This document shows, in pieces, positions 1 to 13,300 of a DNA stretch of 64,000 nucleotides; position 1 is the stretch's first letter, and every line of letters begins with the position of its first letter. Both the position numbers and the translations under genes were made by a program. The notes under the pieces were generated by a model, which saw only the letters and a list, made by a program, of their open reading frames with translations, had not been told where the DNA came from and did not search any database. Origin of the DNA: Arenicola marina. Taxonomy: Eukaryota > Annelida > Polychaeta > Arenicolidae. Location: contig OZ025249.1 of assembly GCA_964019135.1 (NCBI GenBank), forward strand, positions 29,835,759 through 29,899,758, given 5' to 3'.

Positions 1-32
1 TTGTGAAGAAATGTTGGAGCATACAACTTTTA
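1..32. mobile_element. fragment of the long-TIR foldback element
   Basis: Bases 5-26 match the inner part of the left arm of the elements at 10645 and 31816 (GAAGAAATGTTGGAGCAT). The element must run off the left window edge, and its right part has been replaced by the AT-rich minisatellite. Confidence 0.5.
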
Positions 33-54
33 CTATACATAATAGTATTGTGCT

Positions 55-245
55 ATAGTATTACTAGAGTCTACATAACTATAATATTACTGTAGTATTA
101 CTATAGTCTAAATAACTATAATATTACTATAGTCTACATAACTAATATTTCTATAGTCTACATAACTAATATTTCTATAGTCTACATAACTATAATATTT
201 CTATAGTCTACATAACTATAATATTACTATAGTAACTATAGTATA
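55..245. repeat. AT-rich minisatellite
   Basis: Imperfect tandem units of about 30 bp based on CTATAGTCTACATAACTATA, six to seven copies with small deletions. The rest of 246-1141 before the first recognised SPATA1 exon shows no supportable gene. An upstream SPATA1 exon there cannot be excluded. Confidence 0.75.
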
Positions 246-1141
246 CTAATTTAAAATAGGTTCACTAAACAGCAAATAAATGAGATGAATTCAGATATTA
301 TTTCTCATCCATTACCAACTATCTAATGATAGTAACGTCTTGTTTTCAGGCTAGGGTAAACTTATACACAGTAAGGCTGACATTTAAGCAAGGTTAAAAA
401 TTTGGCAAAGTGTGATGTGATCAATTGCTTTTGTTTGTGATGAGTATATATGCGGAAAATCCAGCTCATTTAGTATTCATTGACCAATTATAAATCTTCT
501 TCTATCAATGCTATTTTTTTAAATGACTTACTATGGCTAGAAGGCGGAAATCTGATTTGAGCCCTAAAATCTCACATCCGCGCGCCTTCCAGCCAGGGTG
601 GGGGTATAGGAAGAGGATTAATTGGGGGTGGGAGAGGGAAAGATTAAGTGTAGACAGGTTGAGGATGGTGGTTTATGTGTAGGGTGGAGGGTTCAGATGG
701 CCCAACACTGCAAGGGGTGTAAATAACACATTCACTAATTGCTGTCTTAACTGAGCAACATATGTCACATCTCATGTCTAAAGCCTGCAAAAGTAACATA
801 TTAATAACACTTGTTTCTAATGTTGCTAGTATCAATTGATGTTCAAATATATGTAGTTTTATTCATTTAGGAATTGTTTAAGATTTTACCAGACTCGCAT
901 GCAGGTATTGGCTAGCTATAGCGATATACATCTTTGTTAGATGCTGTAAGAACGTTTTGCTGATCACATGGCTATAGCAAGCTATTCAGGGTGGCCTTCA
1001 TCTGTTCAGTATTGTGTAAATGTGCAGATGGCTATGAGTTATAGATGTTTGCATGAAGACCACCACCACCCTGTTTCACCTATTATTGCTCGCTTTTACA
1101 TACTCCAAGGGATAAAATTAGCAATAATTTCCAGCTTGCAG

Positions 1142-4100
1142 ATCTACATGTATTCATTGTACCACCTGAGTTATGGAGAGGCCATCTTCAAAGCGCTGCC
1201 AACCAAATAATTGATGAGTCCATATCAGGAGGATTTATCAGGTATGTGTGATAAAAAGTTTAATCGATAAGGATAACTGATGAGAAACTAAAACATCAGA
1301 ACAGTTAATTATCTATTACATATATACAATATGATAGCAAACTGAGGGTACATACCCTAAATATGCAAATAATGATATGATACTATAGACTGGTAATGAG
1401 CCTTGTTCAAGTGAAATGAATTGTTTCCGGCCGCTTTTATGCATATGAGGGTTGAACTCGGCGAAAGAACCAGGCTGGTAAAAGTGTTTGGTGTACACAA
1501 ACAACATCTTTGTTTATGGATGTTATTTATACTTATTATATAAATGGATATAAATATTAATGTATTTTGCTATACTTGCATGCCTATTCAGCTGCTCATT
1601 GTTATTTAATTATATTTTTACCTGCAGGGTCTTACCTGAAACTACTCTTGTTGACCTCCGTGAGGAATTGGAAAGAGAAATTGGGCTTGACATCCTTCCA
1701 CAGGAATATGTTTTCCTAAAGAGTGTTGGAAGATGTGTGACAAGGGTATGTATTAGTTAGGTGGGCCAAACTCTCCAAAAGTCATTTGACCCAGTACACA
1801 AAAACGGAGTGCTGTTAGCATAAAAAAAAATGTAAAATTTCATCAATGAAACTGACATATTATATACACATCTGAAAAAATAGAATTCTATTATGATGAA
1901 CTAATTGGCCATACACGATACTTAGTTACATGCTTGAAGTATATGTTTGCAGATATAATGTATATACTGTATATATGTATATACATATATATACTGGTAA
2001 TTATAATCGTTATGGTGTGCTATTGTAGAATAATATTGGTTATATTTTCCCTTCTGTAGGTGAAACCCAAACAGGAACTCCAAATGAAAGTCAAGCATTT
2101 CTTGCCACCTCAGGTAGTACATTTGGTTTTATCCCTTTCATGTATACTCTACTCAAAAGTATGCAATTATAGCCATTGCATCGTGGCAGTTTGGAAATTG
2201 AACTGGTATACTGGTAATACATCGGTTTTGTTCTGTCGCTCTGTGTATGTACCGTCTACCTTCAAGCACCCACATCAGTTATGATAATTATGACGCTAAA
2301 TTATTCCTTTGAATAATAAATATGATCAGTGCTGTGAACCGGATATTTACTAAATTGGCGATTGATAATATTAAACGGAGCTTAGACATATGACGCTCTT
2401 GGTACTATATGTTATACATTTGTATCAATTTTATTGTAATTTTTTGTTTGTCTTAAGGCATATGCTCCAGAGTTGTTTTTGATGGAGGTTACCGAGGACA
2501 TGAAGAACCTGCCATTCAGCGGTACCACATCACAAAACTCCACAGCCAGAGTGAGAGGCAACTATGGCACTCCAAGGAGCGATCGCAATGGCTTCAGCGG
2601 TCAAAGGCCGGTCCCTCCAATTGGCACAGGAAGCAGCATTGCTGTTCAAACGAGTATGCAATCACGATGAATGTCGTATCTTTAAGTTAACTGTGTGCTC
2701 TGGTGTGAATGCGTGCGCACGCTGTGTGCTAATAATATGACCAGTCCTCTTTATGATTAATCTGACTATACAACATACTGATTACCGCTACTTGAAAGTA
2801 ATGAATAAATTCAGCAGTATCTCAGTGAAGACACTGTGGTATTTATTACTAATCTATTATTTATTGCATCGTATGAAACCCTTGCAATGACTATTTCAAC
2901 TGACTATTTAAATTCTGCCATATGTTTACTGACTTGCAATGACTTCAACTGACTATTTAAATTCTGCCATATGTTTATTTGATGCTACGTTGATTGATTT
3001 TTGGTGTATATTCCACAACTTAGAAATATGTACAAAAAAAAGCATGATATGTCGTCATGTGGTACCGAATGAATATTTATGTACACCATGTATATAACCA
3101 CACATACACTATTATCTACCTTGTACCAAATACTCAGAACTTTCAGCGCTTAGCTGGGCAAACTATTTCTGATGTACATGATAATTGATTAAGACGAAAG
3201 TAAAGCTGAAGGCATGTAAAGTTAATCCTGTCTATACTAACGTGATTCTTCTTCGTGCAATTAATTTATATAGGTAGAATGTATGTGGCATACCTAAATA
3301 GACTAAACAAAATACAAAAACCTAAACAGTTAATTGGATGGGCGCCACATATATATACACCTGTGCTGTATATATATGCTGCTTAGCATAATTTGCTGCT
3401 TAAAAACTATATATTTTAGCGTTACCAAATAACATCTGTTGTACTTCTACTTATTATCCATTGGCCTAACTATTTATTTTGCATATATGCGTGCAGGTAC
3501 TAATTTCACATCTGCTGCTCTTGCACTTTGTCTTGTAGTTGTGTTTTGGTGCCTGAACATCCTCTCGTTCAATGTATATTAAGGTAAATTATATCGAGTT
3601 TGTGTGAGAGAGAGTCTCTAGCTTCTTTGCTACCATAAGCTACTCTCTGAATCTTTTGGACTTGTTCTTGCTTTCCAACCCTATGTTGCAATATTATTTA
3701 TTGGCTATTTTTGATATTTTGGAGAACATATATTTTGCAAGACGTTTCATAAATCCAGTGATTGCTACCGATCATTATTTTGTTATTGAAAGTGACACCT
3801 TGTTGTCATTCTTTTAAATGTTTTAATATTCTTTGCTGCTCTAATGTGTGCACAGCAGTTTGTGCACACCATCTGCTTTCGATGATGTAACTCTACTTTA
3901 CAGTAGTATATACTTAGTGCTTGATGTGGCTCCACTGTCTATAGGTGCCAGTGGTTGTGTTTTTGCTTTATTTGTGATGCCTTAGAGGCATGTTTTAGCT
4001 CATGTTTAGTTTTCTTCTTTTCTTGGACTCCTAGGTGCAGAGCTTCTTCAGTTTGCAATTCCAGAAAATTACCCTTTAGAACCAAAAATTGTTCCCAAAC

Positions 4101-7100
4101 GAATACTAACCCCCTATTACGCTAAACTGCCGCCATCAGATACACAAACTCACTCTTACGCAGACAGGTTTCCTATACACACACCTAATCAAACATCAGA
4201 CGAAGACAACCCCCCTGGGAAGGTACAGGTAGGTGCCGCGCAGCAGAGTAGACTTACGCCACCCAGAGGCTATGACCGGTGGCGACACGATAGACGAGAG
4301 TATAATCCTCCTTCAGATGAGGGACCACCGGCCCCCCCGCTGAGTGCCACCCCGCCGGCGTCCCCCCAGTATTACTCCGATGATCCCAGTGCCTCGAATC
4401 GGCAACAGGCGGATGATGAGAGGGAAAACGGCAAGACAGGCTACCTGCCTCCGCTCAGTGCCACCCCTCCTCCCTCCCCCGTTGGGCGAAGATCTCTATA
4501 CCACAGTCCACGTCGTGCGAGGAACAGCAGAGAAGCTACCAACCCAAGGCGGGGCCAACTTTCTGGGGATGAATCTGACAGCTCTGACAATGGCAGAAAA
4601 GGGGCCATAACGTATAGGTAGGTGTAGGATGTGTGTGGCGAAGGAGCCAAGTTTACATTATGACCGCTACCAATTACGTTTTATGATCAGCCCTGAATGC
4701 AAGCGTCTTTTACAAAGAAGATGGCTTAGACTCGCGATCCTAATCCTGTAAGGTGAAGGTGTTATATCATGTTAACATATGCGGATCGCAAAATCTGTCA
4801 ATATTAGTCTTAGGATTCGCTCTTTTCAACTCCTTGTGTCCTCCGGTGATTTAGAGCAGACAGAGAAGACTGGGATCGTTATGAAGACACCCAGCAAGAA
4901 GAGGAGGAGGAAGAGAGGAGACGGCGAGCCAGAGAGGACGACAATAAGAGAAGGCAAGAGGAAGAGAGGAGGAGACAAGATGAAGAGAGAAGGAAACAAG
5001 ATGAAGATAGAAGGAGACAACGAGAGGAAGAGATGCGGCGGAAACGACAAGAAGAGGAACGAAGAAATGCGGAAAAAGAAGAACAACTTGGTCGCCAGAT
5101 TGAGGAACGGAGAAATGCGGAAAAAGAAGAGCAACTTCGTCGGGAGCAGGAGGAGGAGAGGAAGCGAAAAGAGCAGGTGCAGCGGCAGATTGAAGAAGAG
5201 AAGAAGCGGGAAGCGGAACAAGACATCATTCACGACAAAGAGGTACGGAAACGAGATTCGGCTTCGCCTACGGTAGCAGATGATTGCGCATTGTCTGGTT
5301 GGCTTCAGGGAAGGCACCTTTTACGCCCTGCTCATTTTTGCAGATATTAAATGACAACGAATCTATTCAAGTTTGGTACCTCTTACCACTCACATACCCT
5401 TCGTCGTCGGTTAGTTTTTTTTTCAGCACTTGAAGAAATATTTCTCATCTTTGTTTCTGATATTTTTTATCATCATTGCAGTCGCTGAGTAAATCAAGGG
5501 AAGGAAGTCAGGATCATTCTGGTGAAAGTAAGACTTGGTTTACCAATCATTTACTGTAGATGAATGGCCATGCCCGTTCATATATGTATATGGTACTGAC
5601 TATTGATGGCTAGAGGATGTTCACATACATGATTATTTACACTCTATTTTCAAGAAATACCCATTTGATAAGATAGATATATAGACGTAATTGCAGCATT
5701 TAAGAACCTTTTCTTGCGCTCTTTCTCTCTATATATATATGCATGTTTATGCACATTATTTTGTACTAGTTGAGAATCTCAGGAAAACGTTGCAACGAGC
5801 TAAGCAACAAAGACAGGAAATGGAAAGACAGCGAGAAGAACTGGTAAAGAAAGCCAAGCAACTGCAAAACCGAACGCAACAAAAGCGGAACCAAGGTATG
5901 TACTATGGAGCGGGGAGAATAGCTTGGGGGTTTTGGATGAAGCCAAGTGTCCTTATTTGGCTAGAGTTTTGACATACAATCAGTGTTACGGATCGTTACT
6001 TCTGTGTGTAATTTACGACTTGACATATCCCTGAGGATCCCTGTCAGTTCTCACTCAGCTATTAGCAAACAAGCTGAGCGTAGAGTCCAATGTCTTGTGG
6101 CTCCACTACGGACATATATATGCTTACAACAACTGGAATACGTATTTCTCAACGCCTCACCTAGTTTTAAATGCTTATCATTCGTAGGCTTGAATGTCTT
6201 TCCAGTGAAATTCAGGTTGCCCCCTGGTGAGTGATCAATGCCTTAGATATGTTAATCATGTACTTGTGTTTAATCACGTGGACGCCAGGTACCATCTAAT
6301 CATGACCGACCCGACGGGGAATTTCTGTCCGAATGGGCGCATTTCTTTGGGCCAGGTTCGGTATCCCGCCCGGGACCCGCAACACGTGACAGGGAACTTT
6401 CGGGTGGGCCGATAGGGACATGCCTATTCCAATTAAATGCACACACCGTTCATATCCGGTGCAAGTAGGGGCACTGGAACCAACCTACTCTCATCACGTT
6501 TCAATCATCCGACATATTCTCCCGAATGTCCTGTGCTGTTTTATACGGGGCACATCGGCATACCGAATGGATGCGCGCGCACCCATACCCGGGTGAAAGA
6601 AGTCTCGGGCGGTGAACCGATGCGTAATGTGCGTATTCGGTCCACCGCAGGGATACACCCGGGTTACCAAAGAAATGCGCCCATGATCTTTTGATTACTA
6701 GGGAATCGCCCGTCGCTATACAACCAGCTTTTTATAATCAATCTCATGGACCGCTTTGCATATATCTGCCCAACATGAACATGTCAATCTATGAAGAGAG
6801 TAATAATAAGCACTTCATCCCGCGAAATCACGTGATCTCGATATTTTAATAACAGCAACACGAATATACTAGACATTCTACGTGTTGATGAAAAAATCAA
6901 AAGTTACATCAGTTTGTGTGGCTTTTGCATTTTCCTGGTAGCGGTGCTTTATAGGGAAATGTGTACTCCATAGCACATCACACTCAGTGAAACCAGCCGT
7001 TTGTTTGGCTCATTGCTGGATGATAATCACAACAAATGTAGCGCTTAGAGAGTCCACCACGCATATCCTCTGTTTCTAACTATACTTACCTAACTATTCA

Positions 7101-8328
7101 ATAAAGTGGGTCTTGCGTGTATTCATTACCTCGATATGATTACACATTTTACCTATAAATATCATCCAAATAATATCAAGTACCCAATCCTTTACGAAGT
7201 TAATGTAACGCATAGCGGTGATGTCAGAAAATGACTGTGGTTTGCCTTGTTTAAGCCCGTGACATCTGGAAGCGGAAGTACTTCGAAGAGAAGAAGAGAA
7301 CGCAGCCACTGGAAGAGCAATGCGCCAAGCTGAGGCAGGAGTTAGATTCACTCCACCGCAGGGTGATGTCACAGTTGGAGGGCACCAAGGACCATGGAGC
7401 AGGCAAGACTCAAGGCAACGCCAAGCCCTCACAGCAGGTAACCTTGAACCAGCAAGCGGCATAACGTAATTGAGCACTATATATAGCTTTTTATAACGCT
7501 TTGTATCACTATATATTTCAACTGTTGATTTCGCATAAACTATATAAGAAAGTAATTGTTCTCCACCTATTTTTAACTTCATTTGATGTTAAATGATTAT
7601 CGGGTTTAGATCACACGCAAGTTTGCTTTCGATATCTTCCTAGAAAGATATCGGTGTGGTTTAAATTATGTAACTCACGACTAACATATAAAAATCTACA
7701 CGTTTGCTCTACTCTCTGACATATTTTAGCATGTTATCTACACAATTGTGTTTGTTTCGTTGCAGAACAATTTGAAAATTCAGGCTACAAGACTTCAACA
7801 CGATATTGAAGATTTGCAACGCCGAGTTGAAAATATCAAAATGAAATTAACGACGGAGATGAAGGTAGTGTTTGTGACTCCTAATTCCTATTTTGCAAGT
7901 ACATGTACATCTAAGCTAAACATTAAAATGATTCTCCTCCGGACCAGCCATCGTCAACAATTTATCGGCTTTATGTCCAAAAAATTCTTCCTCAAAAAAG
8001 AGATCTATAGAGCTTGACTCCTTTATACCTTGACATTTCCCATTTGATGCAATATGAGCTTACTGATTTTTAAAAAATGGCATTCTGTAACTATGCAACC
8101 TACAGTTCGCTTCATATCTTTACTCGTACAGATTTATGATAGCGGAAATAAGACTTGTTGTTTTTGATACAAAATTGGACGTTTATTTTCTAGCTTCGAA
8201 ACCAGGCTGAGGGCGAGTTAAAAGTACTACGTGCCGAGCTGACACAGAAGAAGATAGGCGTGACGTTGAGTCGCAATCAGCAGGGCTTTACAACTGACAG
8301 GGATCAGGAGGACTTCATCCCTCCATAA
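1142..8328 (+). CDS. SPATA1: SPATA1-like protein (spermatogenesis-associated protein 1), 5' end not found
   Basis: Exons read as 1142-1241, 1628-1745, 2060-2113, 2458-2653, 4035-4617, 4855-5242, 5344-5370 (optional 27-nt micro-exon), 5482-5527, 5770-5895, 7256-7437, 7766-7864 and 8194-8328 (TAA stop). All have AG/GT borders and compatible phases, giving about 683 residues plus a missing N terminus. The start resembles human SPATA1 (LHVFIVPPELW, then GFIRVLPETTLVDLREEL and LPQEYVFLKSVGR). The C-terminal exons match the SPATA1 C-terminal domain (WKRKYFEEKK, then KLRQELDSLHRRVMSQLE). The middle is longer than in human (about 459 aa): a Pro/Ser-rich exon (4035-4617) and a 129-residue Glu/Arg/Lys/Gln helix (4855-5242). 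Vertebrate SPATA1 is testis-enriched and reported to bind IFT20; a ciliary role here is inference. The first exon supplies the base completing the codon at 1142. Confidence 0.85.
2654..4034. other. SPATA1 intron, little structure
   Basis: AT-rich intron. The only structure seen is a direct duplication of about 45 bp at about 2885-2930 and 2936-2980 sharing ACTGACTATTTAAATTCTGC. No other gene or element is visible. Confidence 0.5.
4855..5242 (+). CDS. SPATA1: SPATA1 exon coding a highly charged helix
   Basis: This single exon is entered with one base completing Arg and leaves in phase 0. It encodes about 129 residues made almost wholly of Glu, Arg, Lys and Gln. Two near-identical blocks read RRNAEKEEQL. 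The composition predicts a single stable alpha helix or coiled coil. The opposite strand also stays open, but only because AGA/GAG/GAA codons have no stops in the complement. Confidence 0.85.
5344..5370 (+). CDS. SPATA1: possible 27-nt SPATA1 micro-exon
   Basis: A good 3' splice site (pyrimidines then TTTTTGCAG) is followed by nine in-frame codons (ILNDNESIQ) and a weak GTTTGG donor. The segment is phase 0 at both ends, so it can be included or skipped without changing the frame. It may be alternative or absent from mRNA. Confidence 0.4.
6333..6684. mobile_element. 352-bp MITE-like element in a SPATA1 intron
   Basis: An 18-bp perfect terminal inverted repeat (ATGGGCGCATTTCTTTGG at 6333-6350; its complement at 6667-6684) bounds a GC-rich segment with repeated CCCGGG-type motifs. 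It differs sharply from the AT-rich intron around it. No clear target-site duplication; superfamily not assigned. The rest of the 5896-7255 intron holds nothing recognisable. Confidence 0.6.
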
Positions 8329-10313
8329 GACACAACCATTAGCTCGTCGTATGTCCGCACTCCACTGGGCGTCCTTACCATTGTAACATCAGCTTTTACC
8401 CTGTTGTCATCATTTATCCGCCCTCATTTGTACGGGAGGTGACGTTATTAAAGCCTTCGTGTGATCAACTACAGCAAGACGCTTATTGTATCTCTTATTG
8501 TGTCATTACAAATGTGTCGCCATATCCGTGCCTAAAGTTGACTACGTGCATGAATCTGTATTTGCTTTATCTTCTATATCCTTTATGATCGCACACGTGT
8601 ATACTATGCCCTTATTCAGTTTGTGAGGAAGGTGGTAAAGATTTGCGAAATCATTGTTATTTAGCAAATTAACATAAAGGTAGCTTGATTTTTTTTTAAA
8701 TAATATTAATCGTTAGGCGGTGCTATTTATTTGTTATATGTCAAATGAAAAATAAGAGCAATACGTAATTATCATATGTGATTGATAGAATAGACAGCTA
8801 CACCTGCGCTTATCAATTAAAGAAGTGACGTAAGACATATCCCGCTTGAAGAACGATCAGCTAGGTTCCTCATAAGATATGGAAAATGAAGAAACGAAAT
8901 ACCATGAAGTTAACATACATGGAGTTTAGTAAATGTGTTACCAAGGAAAGTCTTTTTTACCAAGAGGTCTCAAATAAGCTCCCAAAGTCTGGCATGGCCC
9001 ATTCCATTGTTTAGCACCGAATACTTTATTGAGTTCTCCATTTAGGTGCTTGGTGGTTACCGTATGCTGTGCATGGTTATTTTCCTTATCCTATTAGAGC
9101 ACTGTATCAAATATCATGAATATATATATATATATATCGAAACAAAATAACTATTCAAGCTTCGTTTCTTTCATATTATATTATTATCACGCAAATCGTA
9201 CCCGCTTATATGCTTCTCGTCTGGTATTTGAAGATCGCATTCACTTGAATGAACATATGATGCCAAATTTCTGAAGCAACGAGCTTTCTACATGTCCTTC
9301 CGTAGCGAATGTGATTTGCGCTGCTAGTCTGAAGCGAATGATGCTATATGTGTATATATCCATGTACCGTAACTTTAATCGACAGTGAATATTTTATCAT
9401 GCTGTTTAACATCAACAATATTTTAGTTACCCAATTACTAATGATTTATTCAATGTTTGCATGGTCAGATATATATATGTCGTAGTTAAACCTAAATAAT
9501 GGTAAAATAAGTCTAAACTCTATCGATAATAAATATTATACCAAGCTTTGTGAACATTCGTTTGTCGCGCTCATATAGATGTAAAAATGTACTACATTTT
9601 ATGTGTCTCATGTATTTTGAAATTGGTCTTATGGCAATTGTGTCTTGTTAATAAACTTCTATACTTGTTTAAAAATGCGGATCATGCTGTATCGACGATC
9701 AAACGTGTTCACCTTTCTTAATTCGCCCGCACAAAATGTAATAAAAATATGATCGTATATAATCTAGATACACGAATTATAATATTCATACTAAGACTTA
9801 TGTGAATTGATATTTATTAAAAGTATAAAGTTATTGAACTTCACAAATGCGTAGTTCTTTCTCCGAAATGTCTGGAAATCGAATCATTTACTTTGCAATG
9901 CATTGCCAAAGTTTCTCTAATAGTAGCTGATCAGGAGATGATAAATTAATTTGGGGATACGTATCTCCCAGTATTACCAAGTAAAGTAGTGTTTATATCC
10001 CCATGTAACAATTCTACTGTCGCTAGTTGGACCGAGTACTGTTAAGATTTCATAGCGCCTCGTGCAAACTTTTTGCTTCGAGAACTCTAGAATACAGTAA
10101 AGACTAAAGTACTGACTTCATTAATGTGCCCCGTGCATTCTTTTTGTTCGGAAGCTTCAAGGTCGTGATGATACAGCTGTTTCCGGCAATTAGTTTTGGA
10201 ACGGGCACCGTGCCGGTTTGTTTACCCGTGAAACCAGAAAGATCAGCAGAACTTCTTGTTCCAAGTTTAGGTTCTCACATGGCACAACAACTGTGACATA
10301 AGTATTTAATAAT
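8329..10313. other. SPATA1 3' UTR and SPATA1-LIG4 intergenic region
   Basis: An ATTAAA hexamer at 8447-8452 is a plausible SPATA1 polyadenylation signal about 120 bp after the stop. The rest is AT-rich, with a short TA dinucleotide run near 9120-9137. It should hold the LIG4 promoter and 5' UTR, but I see no TATA box or other decisive element. No coding region is supported. Confidence 0.5.
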
Positions 10314-13300
10314 ATGGCAACCGTTGCTTCTCGCGTCCCTTTTCATCAACTCTGTGTCCTGTTGGACAAGATAAACGATCGCAAAGGAACTGATGCGAAG
10401 AAAAAACTGCTAAAAGAATTCATTGATGAGTGGCGTTCTTTCCACTTGCGACTGCACAAAGATGACCCAAACACTGTGCGTATAACGTCAATGAATGTTC
10501 TAGGCCTACTTGTTATCCGAGAATTTTCTTCCGGGAATTTAAGACTTGATATCAGCAAGTATCTGGCAATTACCATTTTAGTTACCATAAACTGTGTATT
10601 TGAAGCCGCATACATATTAGTAGTCACATCCTATAGGCCTAGCCTTGGCGCAAGTGCCCCCGGGCAAGCCCGCTTCTCTAGGGGCATAATGGTAACATTG
10701 TTAAAATCCTTCGACGTTAGTAGGGAATCGACTGTAGCTTTTATTATAATGTATCCTCGAACAATCATAGTGTTTACATATTCTATATACCTTTTTCTAT
10801 CATCTGACATCCTTAAAGTGTGTCGACACTAGGTTGTTTTAGTTATATTTTCGTGAAGAAATGTTGGAGCATATAAGTGTTCCCGACCAGCGTCCGCCAT
10901 ATTTATTTTGGCGGATGCCGGTACCTGTGAATGCGACTTGGTTCCTCCTCTCAATTAGCATATGACTCTCTGTTAGAGGGCCTTGTCAGTCGCTCACTTT
11001 GAACTTAAGGACAACAGCAGCGCCCTCTTTCACAGGTCAATGACTGTTACAAAGTTTGGGACCCAGGCTACAAATGGTTTAAATGGTGGCAGGATTCGCC
11101 AGGTGGCGCTGCATACTCATGGCGGCTGGTAGGGAAAAGTCGCATGCTCCAACATTTGTTTGCGAAAATATGACTGCAAAAATCTAGTGTTGACATACTT
11201 TCTTGATGTCAGAAGATAGAACAAGGTATATAGAATACTTAAGCACTATTATTGTACGCATCCACATTATAATAAAAGCTACAGTCGACTCCCTACTAAC
11301 GTCGAAGGATTTTAACATTGTTACCGTTGTGCCCCTGGAGAAGCGAGCTTGCCTGGGGGCACTTGGGCCAAATCCTAGCCTAGAACCCTAGGCTGTGTGG
11401 GCTAAAATGATTTTTCAACCATAGCCATGGATTCATGGCTAGCAGTACCCCAACTTTGGCCTCAAAACCGGGTTGGCAGGCATCTAGCCCTGATACATGC
11501 CTCTCTTACCACGCCCGTAAACGGAGCAAGGGTGAGAGCCATGCCGCTGACACGGCTGAAAACAAGAAATTGCGAACCGGTGGCTCAAGTTGAAGTTCAT
11601 AACAGAATAAATATGCAGTGCCTACCCGTCAAGTTAGATTCCTGAAACTTTCATGACTTTCATCGGACAGTCATTTCTTTGGTCAGTAGTGTATTTTCTT
11701 GTAATCCGGGCGATTTGTGTCCTCTCTCGCTTCGTTTTGAATGCTCCGCCGCTCGCCGGACATCAACAAACGCTGTCTGGCAGCGAGTGCTCACGCTAAG
11801 TTTGTTTACTTCCGGCGAGCGCGGAGCATTCAAAACGAAGCGAGAGAGGACACAAATCGCCCGGATTACAAGAAAATACACTACTGACCAAAGAAATGAC
11901 TGTCCGATGAAAGTCATGAAAGCTTCAGGAATCTTATGGAGCAACTTGACGGGTAGGCACTGCATATTTATTCTGTTATGAACTTCAACTTGAGCCACCA
12001 GTCTGCGATTTCTTGTTTTTGGCTGTGTCAGCGGCATGGCTCTTACCCTTGCTCCGTTTACGGGCATGCATGGTAAGAGAGGCATGTACCAGGGCTAGCA
12101 GGCATCCAGAACTATTTCCCGGAAAATTACATATTAGTAGTTTCACTAATATGTAGTGTATCCCTGCTTAATTCCATCCCGCCAACTAAACCAATTAATT
12201 GTTTATACAAGTAGTTGCGACCACTAACAACATTCAGCTGTCCCTCTCTGATCGCACCTCTTATCAAGTGTCACACCAGTGGCTGGCTATCCTGGCCCCT
12301 ACCAAGCAAATTATTATATATATAAGCAGTTGCGACTACTAACAGCATTCAGCGCTCCCTCTCTGATCGCACCTCTTATCAAGTGTCACGCCAGTGGCTG
12401 GCTCTTACTGCATGATTATGAATCACTGTCGTACCTACCCAGTATCAAGTTTCTGTCTGGCACAATTAACTTATTGCATTTGGTGCAAGGCCAGCGGCAG
12501 CCGTATCAATTTACACCACCTGAAACCTGGCCTCTGATCATTGCCCTACAATAGGTGTGGGTGGAGTCGCGTGGCAGTAGTAATAAATAACACAACCGTA
12601 AGTAGCTCATTGTCAGTCTTGACTGATACAGTAAAACAATGCCTCAGAAAAGAACATCTTACGACGCAACTTTCAAGTTGAATGATCTTCCGAATTGTTG
12701 ACGTTATGATGCAATCAATTATTTTGGCAACACAAGTAATATTACCCCCATCCTCCACCACCACCCCCCCCCCCCACCCCCTCTGCTTGTCTCGTCACGC
12801 TTACCTGAAATCAGCAAAAGGCCCTATTTAAAGCCACACTCTGACTTGCGACTCAAACCCAGGAAAGTGGAACCTTCAATTCCCTAATATAAGCTGCGGC
12901 TTCAAATACACAGTTTATGGTAGTTAACCTAGCCATGAATCCATGGCTATGTTTGAGAATCATAACTATGTTGCATACTTTAGTGAAAAATCTATTCCAC
13001 ATGACAAATTGAATTGTTGAAATATAGCTTGCATAATTAGTTTATTAAGTTAACAGTACTTTTTTATGCAAAATTACTGAATTTGAACTCTTCCAAAGTT
13101 GTCAAAATCTTCAAAAGGAGTTATAACTGCTTACTGGCACAAAGAAGGACAATAATTAATATGTCACCCTTTTTTATTGTAAAACATTTGTATATTTTAC
13201 CATATACAAAGGGTACCTAAGCTGTAGAAACACTTAAATTTACTTAAAATACAGTATATCATTTTTTATTTCTTTTTCAAGGATGCATCTTTCAAGTTTG

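Larger units (their letters stand above)
11407..12963. mobile_element. 1.56-kb inverted-repeat element with a second element nested inside
   Basis: The outer inverted repeat of about 30 bp contains CATAGCCATGGATTCATGGC at the left (11420-11440) and its complement at the right (12929-12952). Both ends extend into a related ATGATT...CAA flank. Inside lies the palindromic element 11485-12097. No transposase-like frame was recognised. Confidence 0.55.

Noticed and set aside
6227-6694. GC-rich open frames in a SPATA1 intron as a gene or CpG island
   Set aside because: Bounded by an 18-bp inverted repeat; explained as a MITE-like insertion.
11660-12085. Mirror-image frames on both strands at the palindrome
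   Set aside because: Same arm sequence read twice; non-coding foldback element.
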